From: JABMMZ01 sp044357345
GTDB taxonomy: Bacteria > Bacteroidota > Bacteroidia > NS11-12g > UBA955
Length of the DNA stretch: 64,000 bases
Direction: 5' to 3'
NCBI GenBank assembly: GCA_044357345.1
Contig: JBIKPR010000001.1
Coordinates: forward strand, 1-64,000
Shown here: piece by piece, positions 44,001-51,380 of the stretch
Layout of the letters: every line of letters begins with the position of its first letter
Position numbering within the stretch: position 1 is the stretch's first letter
Program-made: the position numbers and the translations under genes
The notes under the pieces: generated by a model
What the model was told of the DNA's origin: nothing
Database searches by the model: none
What the model saw: the letters and a program-made list of their open reading frames with translations, nothing else

Positions 44001-44690
44001 TTACATGGCTCCCTCATCGGCATAACTGTAATAGCCGTTCTGGGTGATAATTAAATGATCTAATACATTAATATCCAACAACTTTCCAGACTCTTTCAAC
44101 TTCTTCGTTAACTGATTGTCCGATTCACTTGGAAATTGATTTCCACTCGGATGGTTGTGAAACAAAATAATCCCAGTGCTTTTATCATCAAGTGCCAATT
44201 TAAAAATTTTTCTTTGATCTACAATAGTTGCTGTTATGCCTCCAACGCTGATACAATGTTCTGAAATAACGCCATTTTTGCGGTTCAAAGTTAACACCCA
44301 AAATTCTTCATGGTTCAGATCTTCCATGAGGTAACGCATCAAGCCATAAGCATCCTTGCTCGACTGAACGACTAATTTTTCCTTTCCTTCACACATTTGT
44401 TTGCGTACAGAAAGCTCAATGGCTGTAATCAACGTAACTGCCTTAGCTGGCCCTATGCCATCGATTTTACAGAAATCGCCAACCGTCCATTTGGCCAACT
44501 CTTGAATATTCTGACCTGCTTTCTGCAACAATTCCCTAGCGATGTCAAGTGCGGTTTTATTGTTTGTTCCTGTTGAAATCAATATGGCTAACAACTCCGC
44601 ATTGCTTAAGGATGACCTGCCCTTTTTTATGAGCTTCTCCCTAGGACGTTCGTCTTCCCCCCAATTTTTTATAGATACAAATTCATTCAT
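44001..44690 (-). CDS. radC: RadC/JAB-domain DNA repair protein
   Basis: 229 residues. An N-terminal helix-hairpin-helix region (DFCKIDGIGPAKAVTLITAIEL) is followed by a JAMM/MPN+ metalloprotease-like domain with the metal site LFHNHPSGNQFPSESD. RadC proteins are linked to recombination or repair by name only and their biochemical activity is unproven. It is a separate transcription unit between bamD (52 bases away) and queG. Confidence 0.93.
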   Translation of the reverse strand: MNEFVSIKNWGEDERPREKLIKKGRSSLSNAELLAILISTGTNNKTALDIARELLQKAGQNIQELAKWTVGDFCKIDGIGPAKAVTLITAIELSVRKQMCEGKEKLVVQSSKDAYGLMRYLMEDLNHEEFWVLTLNRKNGVISEHCISVGGITATIVDQRKIFKLALDDKSTGIILFHNHPSGNQFPSESDNQLTKKLKESGKLLDINVLDHLIITQNGYYSYADEGAM

Positions 44691-44767
44691 AGTTTAGACG
44701 AAATTATCTTTTTTAAATACAACAAAAAAGGATAAAATTAACTAAATTATTGCTATATTATAGTGGG

Positions 44768-45694
44768 TTAAGATTCCTTCAAAAATTGAATATTTCTTTT
44801 CAATCCAGTGAATTTGGTCCTCTTTACAGCACTTTTAGAAAAAACTTGTTTAAAAGCTGTCTCAGACAAGTCTATCCAATCAGACTTACCCATATTGAGA
44901 ATCTCGGAATGAGCATCAAACCTAGGTTCTTGGTGTTGAGTAGAAAATCTATTCCAAGGACAAACATCTTGACAAATATCACAGCCAAAAATCCAATCAT
45001 TCATTTTGTTTTTAAACTCATTTGGAATCTCATTCTTTAATTCAATGGTTAAATACGAAATGCATTTTGATGCATTTAATGTCTTATTTGGCAATATAGC
45101 CTCGGTAGGACAAGCATCTATACACTTGGTGCAGTTGCCGCAATAGTCCTTTATTTTTCCATCTGGTTCGCAGTCTAAATCTATTACCAATTCTGCCAAA
45201 AAAAAGAAAGATCCTTGTTTTTTGTTAATCAATAATCCATGCTTTCCGACCCATCCAATTCCAGATCGTTCTGCCCAGGCCCGTTCTAAAATTGGTGCTG
45301 AATCAACAAAAATCCTCCCATCAATGTCTCCTACTGCGGCTCTAAGCTCATCCAAGAGTTGATTGCATTTGTCTTTCAAAACTGTATGGTAATCATCTCC
45401 ATATGCGTATTTGGCTATTTTAAATGTATCAGAAATTTGCTGGTTTTCGGGGTAGTAATTATAAAGGAGACTCACAACTGTCTTGGCTCCAGGCACTAAC
45501 AATCTAGGATCTAAACGCTTGTCAAAATGATTTTCCAAGTAATGCATCTCGCCATGAAATTTATTTTCCAACCATAACTCCAATCTTGAGGCCTCATCTG
45601 ATAAAAAATCAGCTTTTGATATTCCACAAGCTATAAAACCAAGTTGACTTGACAACCTTTTAACCAATTCTGCATTAGATCTCTGAGTAGACAT
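44768..45694 (-). CDS. queG: epoxyqueuosine reductase QueG
   Basis: 308 residues from ATG 45694 (MSTQRSNAEL); the frame stays open upstream to 45787 but that part is hydrophobic and non-conserved, and spans hairpin DNA. A cobalamin-binding N-terminal domain (LGFIACGISKADFL; ERAWAERSGIGWVGKHGLLI) is followed by two 4Fe-4S clusters, CGNCTKCIDACPT and CDICQDVCPWN. It reduces epoxyqueuosine to queuosine in tRNA anticodons. It lacks the C-terminal HEAT-like part of longer homologues, as many Bacteroidota versions do. It needs B12, consistent with corrinoid use in this cell. Confidence 0.94.
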   Translation of the reverse strand: MSTQRSNAELVKRLSSQLGFIACGISKADFLSDEASRLELWLENKFHGEMHYLENHFDKRLDPRLLVPGAKTVVSLLYNYYPENQQISDTFKIAKYAYGDDYHTVLKDKCNQLLDELRAAVGDIDGRIFVDSAPILERAWAERSGIGWVGKHGLLINKKQGSFFFLAELVIDLDCEPDGKIKDYCGNCTKCIDACPTEAILPNKTLNASKCISYLTIELKNEIPNEFKNKMNDWIFGCDICQDVCPWNRFSTQHQEPRFDAHSEILNMGKSDWIDLSETAFKQVFSKSAVKRTKFTGLKRNIQFLKES

Positions 45695-45734
45695 AAAAAC
45701 CACAACAATTATACACAAAACATTTAACTCCGCA

Positions 45735-45769
45735 GTTAAAACTTTGTTTTGACAAACCTTTGTTTTAAC
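45735..45769. repeat. Inverted pair of GTTAAAAC octamers upstream of queG
   Basis: GTTAAAAC (45735-45742) and its exact complement GTTTTAAC (45762-45769), 19 bases apart. The same octamers recur at 45808-45815 (one mismatch) and 45831-45838. It could be an operator or a leader hairpin. Confidence 0.45.
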
Positions 45770-45794
45770 CAGGTTTTTTCTCCACATTTATACA

Positions 45795-45840
45795 AAACAA
45801 AAAAAGAGTTAAAAGCTCATATATACTGAGGTTTTAACTC
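45795..45840 (-). terminator. Minus-strand terminator-like hairpin between the DEAD-box gene and queG
   Basis: GAGTTAAAAGCTC (45806-45818) pairs with GAGGTTTTAACTC (45828-45840) with 12 of 13 bases matching. On the minus strand it runs into TTTTTTTGTTTT. No minus-strand gene lies upstream, so it either stops antisense transcripts from the helicase gene or acts as an attenuator before queG. Confidence 0.6.
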
Positions 45841-45879
45841 ATTTATAATTAAAAATACTATAATGTTGATAATTTATTG

Positions 45880-45887
45880 TAACTTTG
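45880..45887 (+). promoter_or_regulatory. -7 promoter box of the DEAD-box helicase
   Basis: TAACTTTG followed by CAG is an exact consensus match. The ATG is ten bases downstream, so the leader is very short. Confidence 0.6.
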
Positions 45888-45897
45888 CAGCTTCTTT

Positions 45898-47661
45898 ATG
45901 ACAGAAACATTTCAAGACATGGGTTTAAGTAAACCTGTGTTTGATGCGATCAGTGATCTAGGCTACGTCAGCCCCACTCCCATCCAACAACAAGCCATCC
46001 CAGTTCTTTTACAAGGAACTAAGGATTTCGTAGGTCTGGCTCAGACCGGAACAGGTAAAACCGCCGCTTTTGGTTTACCATTATTGTCTTTAATAGACAC
46101 TTCAAACAAACAGGTCCAAGGTCTTGTTATTTGCCCAACGAGAGAATTGTGTATTCAAATCACAAATGATTTCAAAGCGTACGGCAAATATTTAGAAGAC
46201 TTTCATCATGTCGCCGTTTACGGCGGAAGTAGCATTGAAAATCAAATTAAATACCTAAGAAAAGGTGTTCAAATTGTAGTAGCTACCCCTGGTCGTTTGA
46301 TTGACCTTATTGAACGTAAAGCTGTAAAACTCGATTCCGTTACCCACGTGGTATTGGACGAGGCAGACGAAATGCTCAATATGGGATTCAGAGAGGATAT
46401 AGAATTTATCTTATCCCATGCTACAGTTAGACAAGCCGCTTGGCTTTTCAGTGCTACAATGCCTAAGGAAGTTCGCAGAATTGCGCAAACTTTCATGGAA
46501 AACCCAGTAGAAATCAAAGTAAATTCGATTGCTACTGCTCAAAACATTAAACACGTCTACTACCAATGTCAATCATCTCAAAAGTATGAAACACTTAAGA
46601 GACTAATTGACTTTAATCCAGGTATGTACGGTATCGTATTTACCCGAACCAAATTAGAAGCTCAAGATATCACCGAAAAACTTTTAAAAGAAGGTTATGA
46701 AATCGATGCTTTACACGGTGACTTAAGTCAACAACAACGTGATAAAGTAATGGGCCGATTTAGAGAAAAAACCATCAAGTTACTTATTGCAACTGACGTT
46801 GCAGCAAGAGGAATCGATGTGAATGACATTACCCACGTTATTAACTACGCTTTACCAGATGAACCAGAAGTATACACGCACAGAAGTGGTCGTACCGCCC
46901 GTGCTGGTAAAACTGGTGTTTGTATTAGCATACTACACAGCAGAGAAACAGGTCGCTTGAGAGATGTTGAAAACATCATGAAAGCTCAATTTGAAAAACT
47001 TGAGATTCCTAGCGGAAGAGAAGTATGCGAAAAACAATTCTTCGCTTTTATTGAAAAATTGAAACAAGCAGACATTAGCCATGGTGATTATGAAAATTAT
47101 CTACCATATCTAAAGGAACAATTTGATGACATGAGCAAAGAAGATATCATCAAAAGAATGGCATCTCTTGAATTTAACAGATTCTTGAAATACTATGAAA
47201 AAGCTGGTGATCTAAATGCAGGTGATTCAAGAAACAGTGACCATGGAAAATACAGTAGATTATTTATTAGTCTAGGTGAAAAAGATGGCTTCTATAAAGC
47301 TGCCTTTTTAGAATTTCTATTGGACACCACAGGACATACCAAAGCGCAGTTAGGTAAAATTGAACTAATGGATGCCTACAGTTTTGTAGAAGTTGAAAAA
47401 GACATCGTTCAAGAATTCATGACAGCTTTTGAAGGTAAAAAATTCAGAGGTAGACAAATCAAAATCGAAGTATCAGCCGACCGTACAGGTGGAGGCCGCA
47501 ACAGCCGTGGAGGCTGGGGTGGTGGTGGTGGCGGTGGCCGTGATAGAGATCGCGGAAGAGGCAACGGTGGCGGTGGCGGGGAAAGACGCTTTGAAAACAG
47601 AGGGAGAAGTGGTGGTGGAAATAGTGGCGGTGGTGGCGGATATAAACGCAAGTCTTACTAA
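45898..47661 (+). CDS. DEAD-box ATP-dependent RNA helicase with glycine/arginine-rich tail
   Basis: 587 residues, similar to CsdA/DeaD. The order is: Q motif SPTPIQQQAIP, Walker A AQTGTGKT (48-55), PTRELC, DEADEML, SAT, a helicase C domain with ARGIDVNDITHVINYALP and HRSGRTARAGKTG, and a linker helix region. Then comes a DbpA-type RNA-binding domain (~450-530; RLFISLGEKDGFYKAAFLEFLLDTTGH). The tail (~535-587) is a low-complexity Gly/Arg stretch with GGGG runs and RGRGNGG. It probably unwinds rRNA or mRNA structures. The promoter box (45880-45887) leaves only a few bases of leader. It ends with a terminator at 47685. Confidence 0.95.
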   Translation: MTETFQDMGLSKPVFDAISDLGYVSPTPIQQQAIPVLLQGTKDFVGLAQTGTGKTAAFGLPLLSLIDTSNKQVQGLVICPTRELCIQITNDFKAYGKYLEDFHHVAVYGGSSIENQIKYLRKGVQIVVATPGRLIDLIERKAVKLDSVTHVVLDEADEMLNMGFREDIEFILSHATVRQAAWLFSATMPKEVRRIAQTFMENPVEIKVNSIATAQNIKHVYYQCQSSQKYETLKRLIDFNPGMYGIVFTRTKLEAQDITEKLLKEGYEIDALHGDLSQQQRDKVMGRFREKTIKLLIATDVAARGIDVNDITHVINYALPDEPEVYTHRSGRTARAGKTGVCISILHSRETGRLRDVENIMKAQFEKLEIPSGREVCEKQFFAFIEKLKQADISHGDYENYLPYLKEQFDDMSKEDIIKRMASLEFNRFLKYYEKAGDLNAGDSRNSDHGKYSRLFISLGEKDGFYKAAFLEFLLDTTGHTKAQLGKIELMDAYSFVEVEKDIVQEFMTAFEGKKFRGRQIKIEVSADRTGGGRNSRGGWGGGGGGGRDRDRGRGNGGGGGERRFENRGRSGGGNSGGGGGYKRKSY

Positions 47662-47684
47662 TACTTTCCATTAATTTAATATTC

Positions 47685-47714
47685 AAAAATGCGATTAACC
47701 ATCGCATTTTTTTT
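47685..47714 (+). terminator. Rho-independent terminator of the DEAD-box helicase gene
   Basis: Stem AAAAATGCGAT/ATCGCATTTTT, loop TAACC, ending in a T8 run. It begins 23 bases after the helicase stop. Confidence 0.9.
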
Positions 47715-47810
47715 GTTTAAGAAATTCAAAATAACATTTCATTAAGTAATCAAAGTTACCTATTTCAGGATATTTTTTTTGTATTTTCGCAGTCTCAATT
47801 AAGAATATAT

Positions 47811-49442
47811 ATGAACGGATTTTTTAAAGTTCCTAATGCTGTTAACGAAGCAGTACTCGACTATGCACCAAATAGCAAGGAAAAACTAGACCTAAAAAAA
47901 GCGCTTGCCGATGCAAGGGCTCAAATAATTGATATTCCTATGTATATCAATGGACAGGAAATTAGAACTGGAAAAACCAAAGCAATTTTTCCTCCACACG
48001 ATTTACAACATCAAATTGGATCATTCCATCATGGTGAAGAAGCCCATGTCCATATGGCCATTGAAGCTGCATTGGCTGCTAAACCGGCTTGGGAAAATAT
48101 GCCATGGGAACAAAGGGCCGCAATCTTTTTAAAAGCTGGAGAATTACTAGCTGGACCCTACCGTGCAAAAATGAACGCTGCCACAATGCTTGCACAATCT
48201 AAAAACGCATATCAAGCGGAAATAGATTCAGCTTGTGAGCTTATTGACTTCTTGCGTTTTAATGTTCAGTATATGTCCGAAATCTATGCAGACCAACCTA
48301 GTGCTAACAGCAAAACAATATGGAACAGACTCGAGCATAGACCATTAGAAGGGTTTACATTTGCATTAACCCCATTTAACTTTACTGCAATTGCAGGAAA
48401 TCTACCTAGCAGCATGGCGATGATGGGAAATGTGGTGGTTTGGAAACCTGCATTTACTCAAATATATTCGGCAAAAGTAATTATGGAAATTTTCATGGAA
48501 GCTGGACTCCCAGCCGGTGTGATTAACCTAATTTATACCGATGGACCAGTTACTGGAAACGTTATTTTCAACCACCCTGATTTTGCAGGCCTTCATTTTA
48601 CAGGTTCAACTGGGGTATTCAGAGGTATGTGGAATGCTATTGGAGCAAACATACATAAATACAAAACATACCCAAGAATTGTTGGTGAAACCGGAGGCAA
48701 AGACTTTGTTTTGGTTCACAAAAGTGCAGATGTTGATACAACTGTCACTGCTTTGGCGCGAGGTGCTTTTGAATACCAAGGTCAGAAATGTTCAGCAGCA
48801 TCGAGAGCTTATATACCATCGAATATATGGCCTGAAGTTAAAACTAAATTAATAGCTGAAGTTGCAACCATGAAAGTAGGACCAACAGAAGATTTTAGAA
48901 ACTTCGTCAATGCGGTTATAGATGAAAAAGCTTTTGATAAAATCACCTCGTACATAGAAAAAGCCAAATCAGACAGTAATGCAGAAATTATATGTGGAGG
49001 GGAGAGTGATAAAACCAAAGGTTATTTCATTCAACCAACTATAATCCTAGCAAAAGAGCCTAAATATGTTACGATGTGCGATGAATTGTTTGGTCCAGTA
49101 TTAAGCATTTACGTTTATGATGAAAATGATTTTGAAAAGGCTCTTGAATTGGTAAATACAACCAGTGAATATGCTTTAACTGGAGCCATCATTGCTCAAG
49201 ATAGATATGCAATCACACAAGCCACTGAATATTTAAGACACTCTGCTGGTAATTTTTACATCAATGACAAACCAACAGGTGCCGTAGTAGGTCAGCAGCC
49301 ATTTGGAGGCAGCAGGGCTAGCGGAACCAATGATAAAGCCGGTAGTAAAGCCAATTTATTGCGTTGGACGAGCACTCGAACAATTAAAGAAACTTTGGTA
49401 CCAGTAAAAAACTACCGCTATCCTTTCTTAAACGAAGAATAA
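47811..49442 (+). CDS. pruA: L-glutamate gamma-semialdehyde (1-pyrroline-5-carboxylate) dehydrogenase
   Basis: 543 residues, an ALDH-superfamily enzyme of the PruA (ALDH4) group. Landmarks are LTPFNFTAIAGNLPSSMAMMGN, VVWKPA, HFTGSTGVFRGMWN, Glu293 in VGETGGKDF and the catalytic Cys327 in YQGQKCSAASR, ending with QQPFGGSRASGTNDKAGS. It oxidises glutamate semialdehyde to glutamate with NAD, completing proline degradation started by the PRODH encoded at 7902. A weak promoter-like TATTTTCG lies just upstream, and a terminator follows at 49456. Confidence 0.96.
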   Translation: MNGFFKVPNAVNEAVLDYAPNSKEKLDLKKALADARAQIIDIPMYINGQEIRTGKTKAIFPPHDLQHQIGSFHHGEEAHVHMAIEAALAAKPAWENMPWEQRAAIFLKAGELLAGPYRAKMNAATMLAQSKNAYQAEIDSACELIDFLRFNVQYMSEIYADQPSANSKTIWNRLEHRPLEGFTFALTPFNFTAIAGNLPSSMAMMGNVVVWKPAFTQIYSAKVIMEIFMEAGLPAGVINLIYTDGPVTGNVIFNHPDFAGLHFTGSTGVFRGMWNAIGANIHKYKTYPRIVGETGGKDFVLVHKSADVDTTVTALARGAFEYQGQKCSAASRAYIPSNIWPEVKTKLIAEVATMKVGPTEDFRNFVNAVIDEKAFDKITSYIEKAKSDSNAEIICGGESDKTKGYFIQPTIILAKEPKYVTMCDELFGPVLSIYVYDENDFEKALELVNTTSEYALTGAIIAQDRYAITQATEYLRHSAGNFYINDKPTGAVVGQQPFGGSRASGTNDKAGSKANLLRWTSTRTIKETLVPVKNYRYPFLNEE

Positions 49443-49455
49443 ATTATCTTAAAAC

Positions 49456-49486
49456 AAAAAAAGGCATCAATAGATGCCTTTTTTTG
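49456..49486 (+). terminator. Rho-independent terminator of pruA
   Basis: Perfect stem AAAAAAAGGCATC/GATGCCTTTTTTT with a short AATA loop, 14 bases after the pruA stop. Confidence 0.92.
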
Positions 49487-49679
49487 TTTCCCACCATTTA
49501 TATATTTATTATTTGGCGAAAAAAACAGATATATAACCCTCTATATCAAAATTCTATGTTTTTTTGACAATAATTAATAAAAGAAAAATAAATAAATTCA
49601 AGCCAAAATAAATTGAATTAAAGAAATAAAATTGAATTTTAAAAATAACATTAAAAATACTTTATAAAAACATTTGTAA

Positions 49680-49767
49680 AACAATGAAATACAACTATAA
49701 TTGCATTGTGTTTTCATAGTTTTAGTTTTTAGAATGGGTTGGACTTAGGTCCGACCCTTTTCTATTT
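49680..49767 (+). ncRNA. Candidate small RNA with terminal Rho-independent hairpin
   Basis: Between pruA (already terminated at 49486) and the converging LuxR regulator lies a second plus-strand terminator. GGGTTGGAC (49736-49744) pairs with GTCCGACCC (49749-49757) with one G-T pair and a TTAG loop, followed by TTTTCTATTT. Just upstream, ACAATG (49681-49686) pairs with CATTGT (49704-49709), flanked by complementary A4/T4. A 12-codon frame (ATG 49684 to TAG) also spans this first hairpin. No clear TAnnTTTG box was found, so the 5' end is a guess. The rest of 49487-49680 is featureless AT-rich DNA. Confidence 0.4.
49736..49767 (+). terminator. Orphan Rho-independent terminator
   Basis: GC-rich 9-bp stem, 4-base loop and U-rich tail on the plus strand, not preceded by any recognised plus-strand gene. 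On the minus strand it lacks a T run. Confidence 0.75.
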
Positions 49768-49794
49768 AAAACATTTTAAAATATATTAGAACGG

Positions 49795-50466
49795 CTAATC
49801 AATTAAGCCATAATTTATGGCCTTTCTAATCAAACCGGCAGTATTTTTAACTTTCATTTTCGCAAACAACCTTCTTCTTAAATACATTATTGTTGAAGTT
49901 GGTAGTTTTAACATTTCATTCATCTCAAGTTGTGTGTACCCATCAGCAATCAATCGAATCATTTGCATATCAGCCTCATCTAAGTGAAGGTCATCAGGCT
50001 TTAAACTTATCTTCTTTTTGAGTACATTTTTAGAGTACTTTAACAAGCTCTCTGTATCAAAGTACTTAGATCCTTTAACCATCTTAATTAATGCAAACTC
50101 AAGTTCTTCCTCACTGCAATCTTTCTTCAGAAAACCAGAAGCATTAATCCTCAATGCTTCTTGAATTCCATTCTCGGCATTTTCATCAGATAAAAGCAAT
50201 ATAGACGTGTATTTACTCCCCTTCACAATCTTTTCTAAATGCTTAATAGCTTCTTTACTTTTAAAGCTTGAGTCAAGAATAATAATTCTAAATTTAAGCA
50301 TGTCGGTTTCGGCGAACTCAGAACCAGACTTAAACAAATTAATATCAGCATTTTCAAAACCTTTAAAATTGCGAACTATATTTTTCAAACCTATACCAAG
50401 TATTCCTTGATGATCTAAAATTGCTATACTAATTGGAATTGAAATTTCTTTCGATGGATTTGACAT
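49795..50466 (-). CDS. LuxR/NarL-type response regulator with a partly degenerate receiver
   Basis: 223 residues. The N-terminal receiver-like domain (~12-135) retains a plausible phospho-acceptor Asp65 (IIILDSS) and the conserved lysine in SGFLKKD. Only one of the usual two acidic residues is present (Asp18 in IAILDHQG, normally DDH). The C-terminal LuxR helix-turn-helix (~160-223) reads LIADGYTQLEMNEMLKLPTSTIMYLRRRLFAKM. No histidine kinase gene is near, so it is an orphan regulator. It is surrounded by unusually long AT-rich non-coding stretches on both sides. Confidence 0.85.
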   Translation of the reverse strand: MSNPSKEISIPISIAILDHQGILGIGLKNIVRNFKGFENADINLFKSGSEFAETDMLKFRIIILDSSFKSKEAIKHLEKIVKGSKYTSILLLSDENAENGIQEALRINASGFLKKDCSEEELEFALIKMVKGSKYFDTESLLKYSKNVLKKKISLKPDDLHLDEADMQMIRLIADGYTQLEMNEMLKLPTSTIMYLRRRLFAKMKVKNTAGLIRKAINYGLID

Positions 50467-50924
50467 AATTAGGTATTAATATTAATTTTTATTGTGTTGT
50501 TGAGTCTTAATTTTATAAAAGTTTCCTTAATTGATAGCGTTCTTATAGCTTATTCTATTTCGAAAATAAAATTTAAATACATTTCTAACACCTCGTATTC
50601 GACTAATTATCAGACAATAAATAAATTCACTTTCATTTGAAGAATTAAAAAAAACTTAAAACCTATCAATTAATCTGCGAAATTAAGTTTAATCTTTATA
50701 ATTTAAAAATCAATACTTAACAGAATTTTATAATACTTATATCACTAAAATAAATTAATTAAAATAAATACCTTATTTATGTTTAATTTCAATCCTATAT
50801 TTTAATATAATTCAACGATTTCAAAAAATAATATTTGATTGTATTCCAATTATAAAGACTCTAAATTCTGATTACTTTAATCTATTTCAAAACCAAACAA
50901 TTGACTATTTTTGAAATTTAATTC
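50467..50924. other. AT-rich intergenic region without recognisable genes
   Basis: About 460 bases between the divergent LuxR regulator and the fRMsr gene, visibly richer in A/T than the surrounding genes. I see no open frame of note, tRNA, repeat or GC-rich hairpin. The only motif supported is a TATTTTTG box at 50906-50913, 11 bases before the fRMsr ATG. Confidence 0.6.
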
Positions 50925-51380
50925 ATGGAAACTAAAGAAACAAAATACGAAAGACTAATTCCTCAAATCGAAAGTTTGATTGATCATCAATGCAACGAAA
51001 TAGCCAATTACGCCAATGTTGCTGCAGCAATTCAAGCTGAATTTAAACATTGGTGGTGCGGATTTTATTTTGTTAACGCAAACAATCAACTAGAACTTGG
51101 CCCTTTTCAAGGACCTGTGGCATGCACGCTAATTGAATTCAATAAAGGAGTGTGTGGTACGTCCTGGGCTAAGAAAGAAGCAATTGTAGTGCCCGATGTG
51201 CACAAATTCGAAGGACATATAGCCTGTTCATCTGAGAGCAACTCAGAAATTGTGGTTCCTATTTTAAAAAACGGGATTGTTCATGCAGTGCTTGACCTCG
51301 ATAGCACCGAATACAATACCTTCGATGCCATAGATGAAAAATACCTTATTCAAATAGCTGATCTGCTTTCTAATTGCTAG
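50925..51380 (+). CDS. msrC: free methionine-(R)-sulfoxide reductase (GAF domain)
   Basis: 151 residues, a single GAF domain with the fRMsr signature: WWCGFYF, LELGPFQGPVACTLI, GVCGTSW and FEGHIACSSESNSEIVVP. Cys67, Cys77 and Cys101 keep the 10- and 24-residue spacing of the three redox cysteines of Escherichia coli fRMsr. It reduces free Met-R-sulfoxide, not protein-bound residues. The 3' end overlaps the convergent MORN-protein gene by four bases. With msrA (20259) and msrB (56199) the window covers all three Met-oxide repair specificities. Confidence 0.93.
   Translation: METKETKYERLIPQIESLIDHQCNEIANYANVAAAIQAEFKHWWCGFYFVNANNQLELGPFQGPVACTLIEFNKGVCGTSWAKKEAIVVPDVHKFEGHIACSSESNSEIVVPILKNGIVHAVLDLDSTEYNTFDAIDEKYLIQIADLLSNC

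Noticed and set aside
44750..45040. Plus-strand 96-codon frame inside queG and spanning its 3' flank
   Set aside because: It is antisense to the conserved iron-sulfur region of QueG and has no recognisable motif or promoter.
45695..45787. Extended N-terminus of QueG with a hydrophobic segment
   Set aside because: The added 31 residues are outside the family's conserved start, lie over the inverted octamer repeats, and the ATG at 45694 fits the usual QueG length.
47409..47707. Pro-rich, Arg/Leu-rich and His-rich frames over the helicase tail on both strands
   Set aside because: They are shadow readings of the GGT/GGC repeats encoding the glycine-rich tail of the DEAD-box helicase; low complexity explains the open frames.
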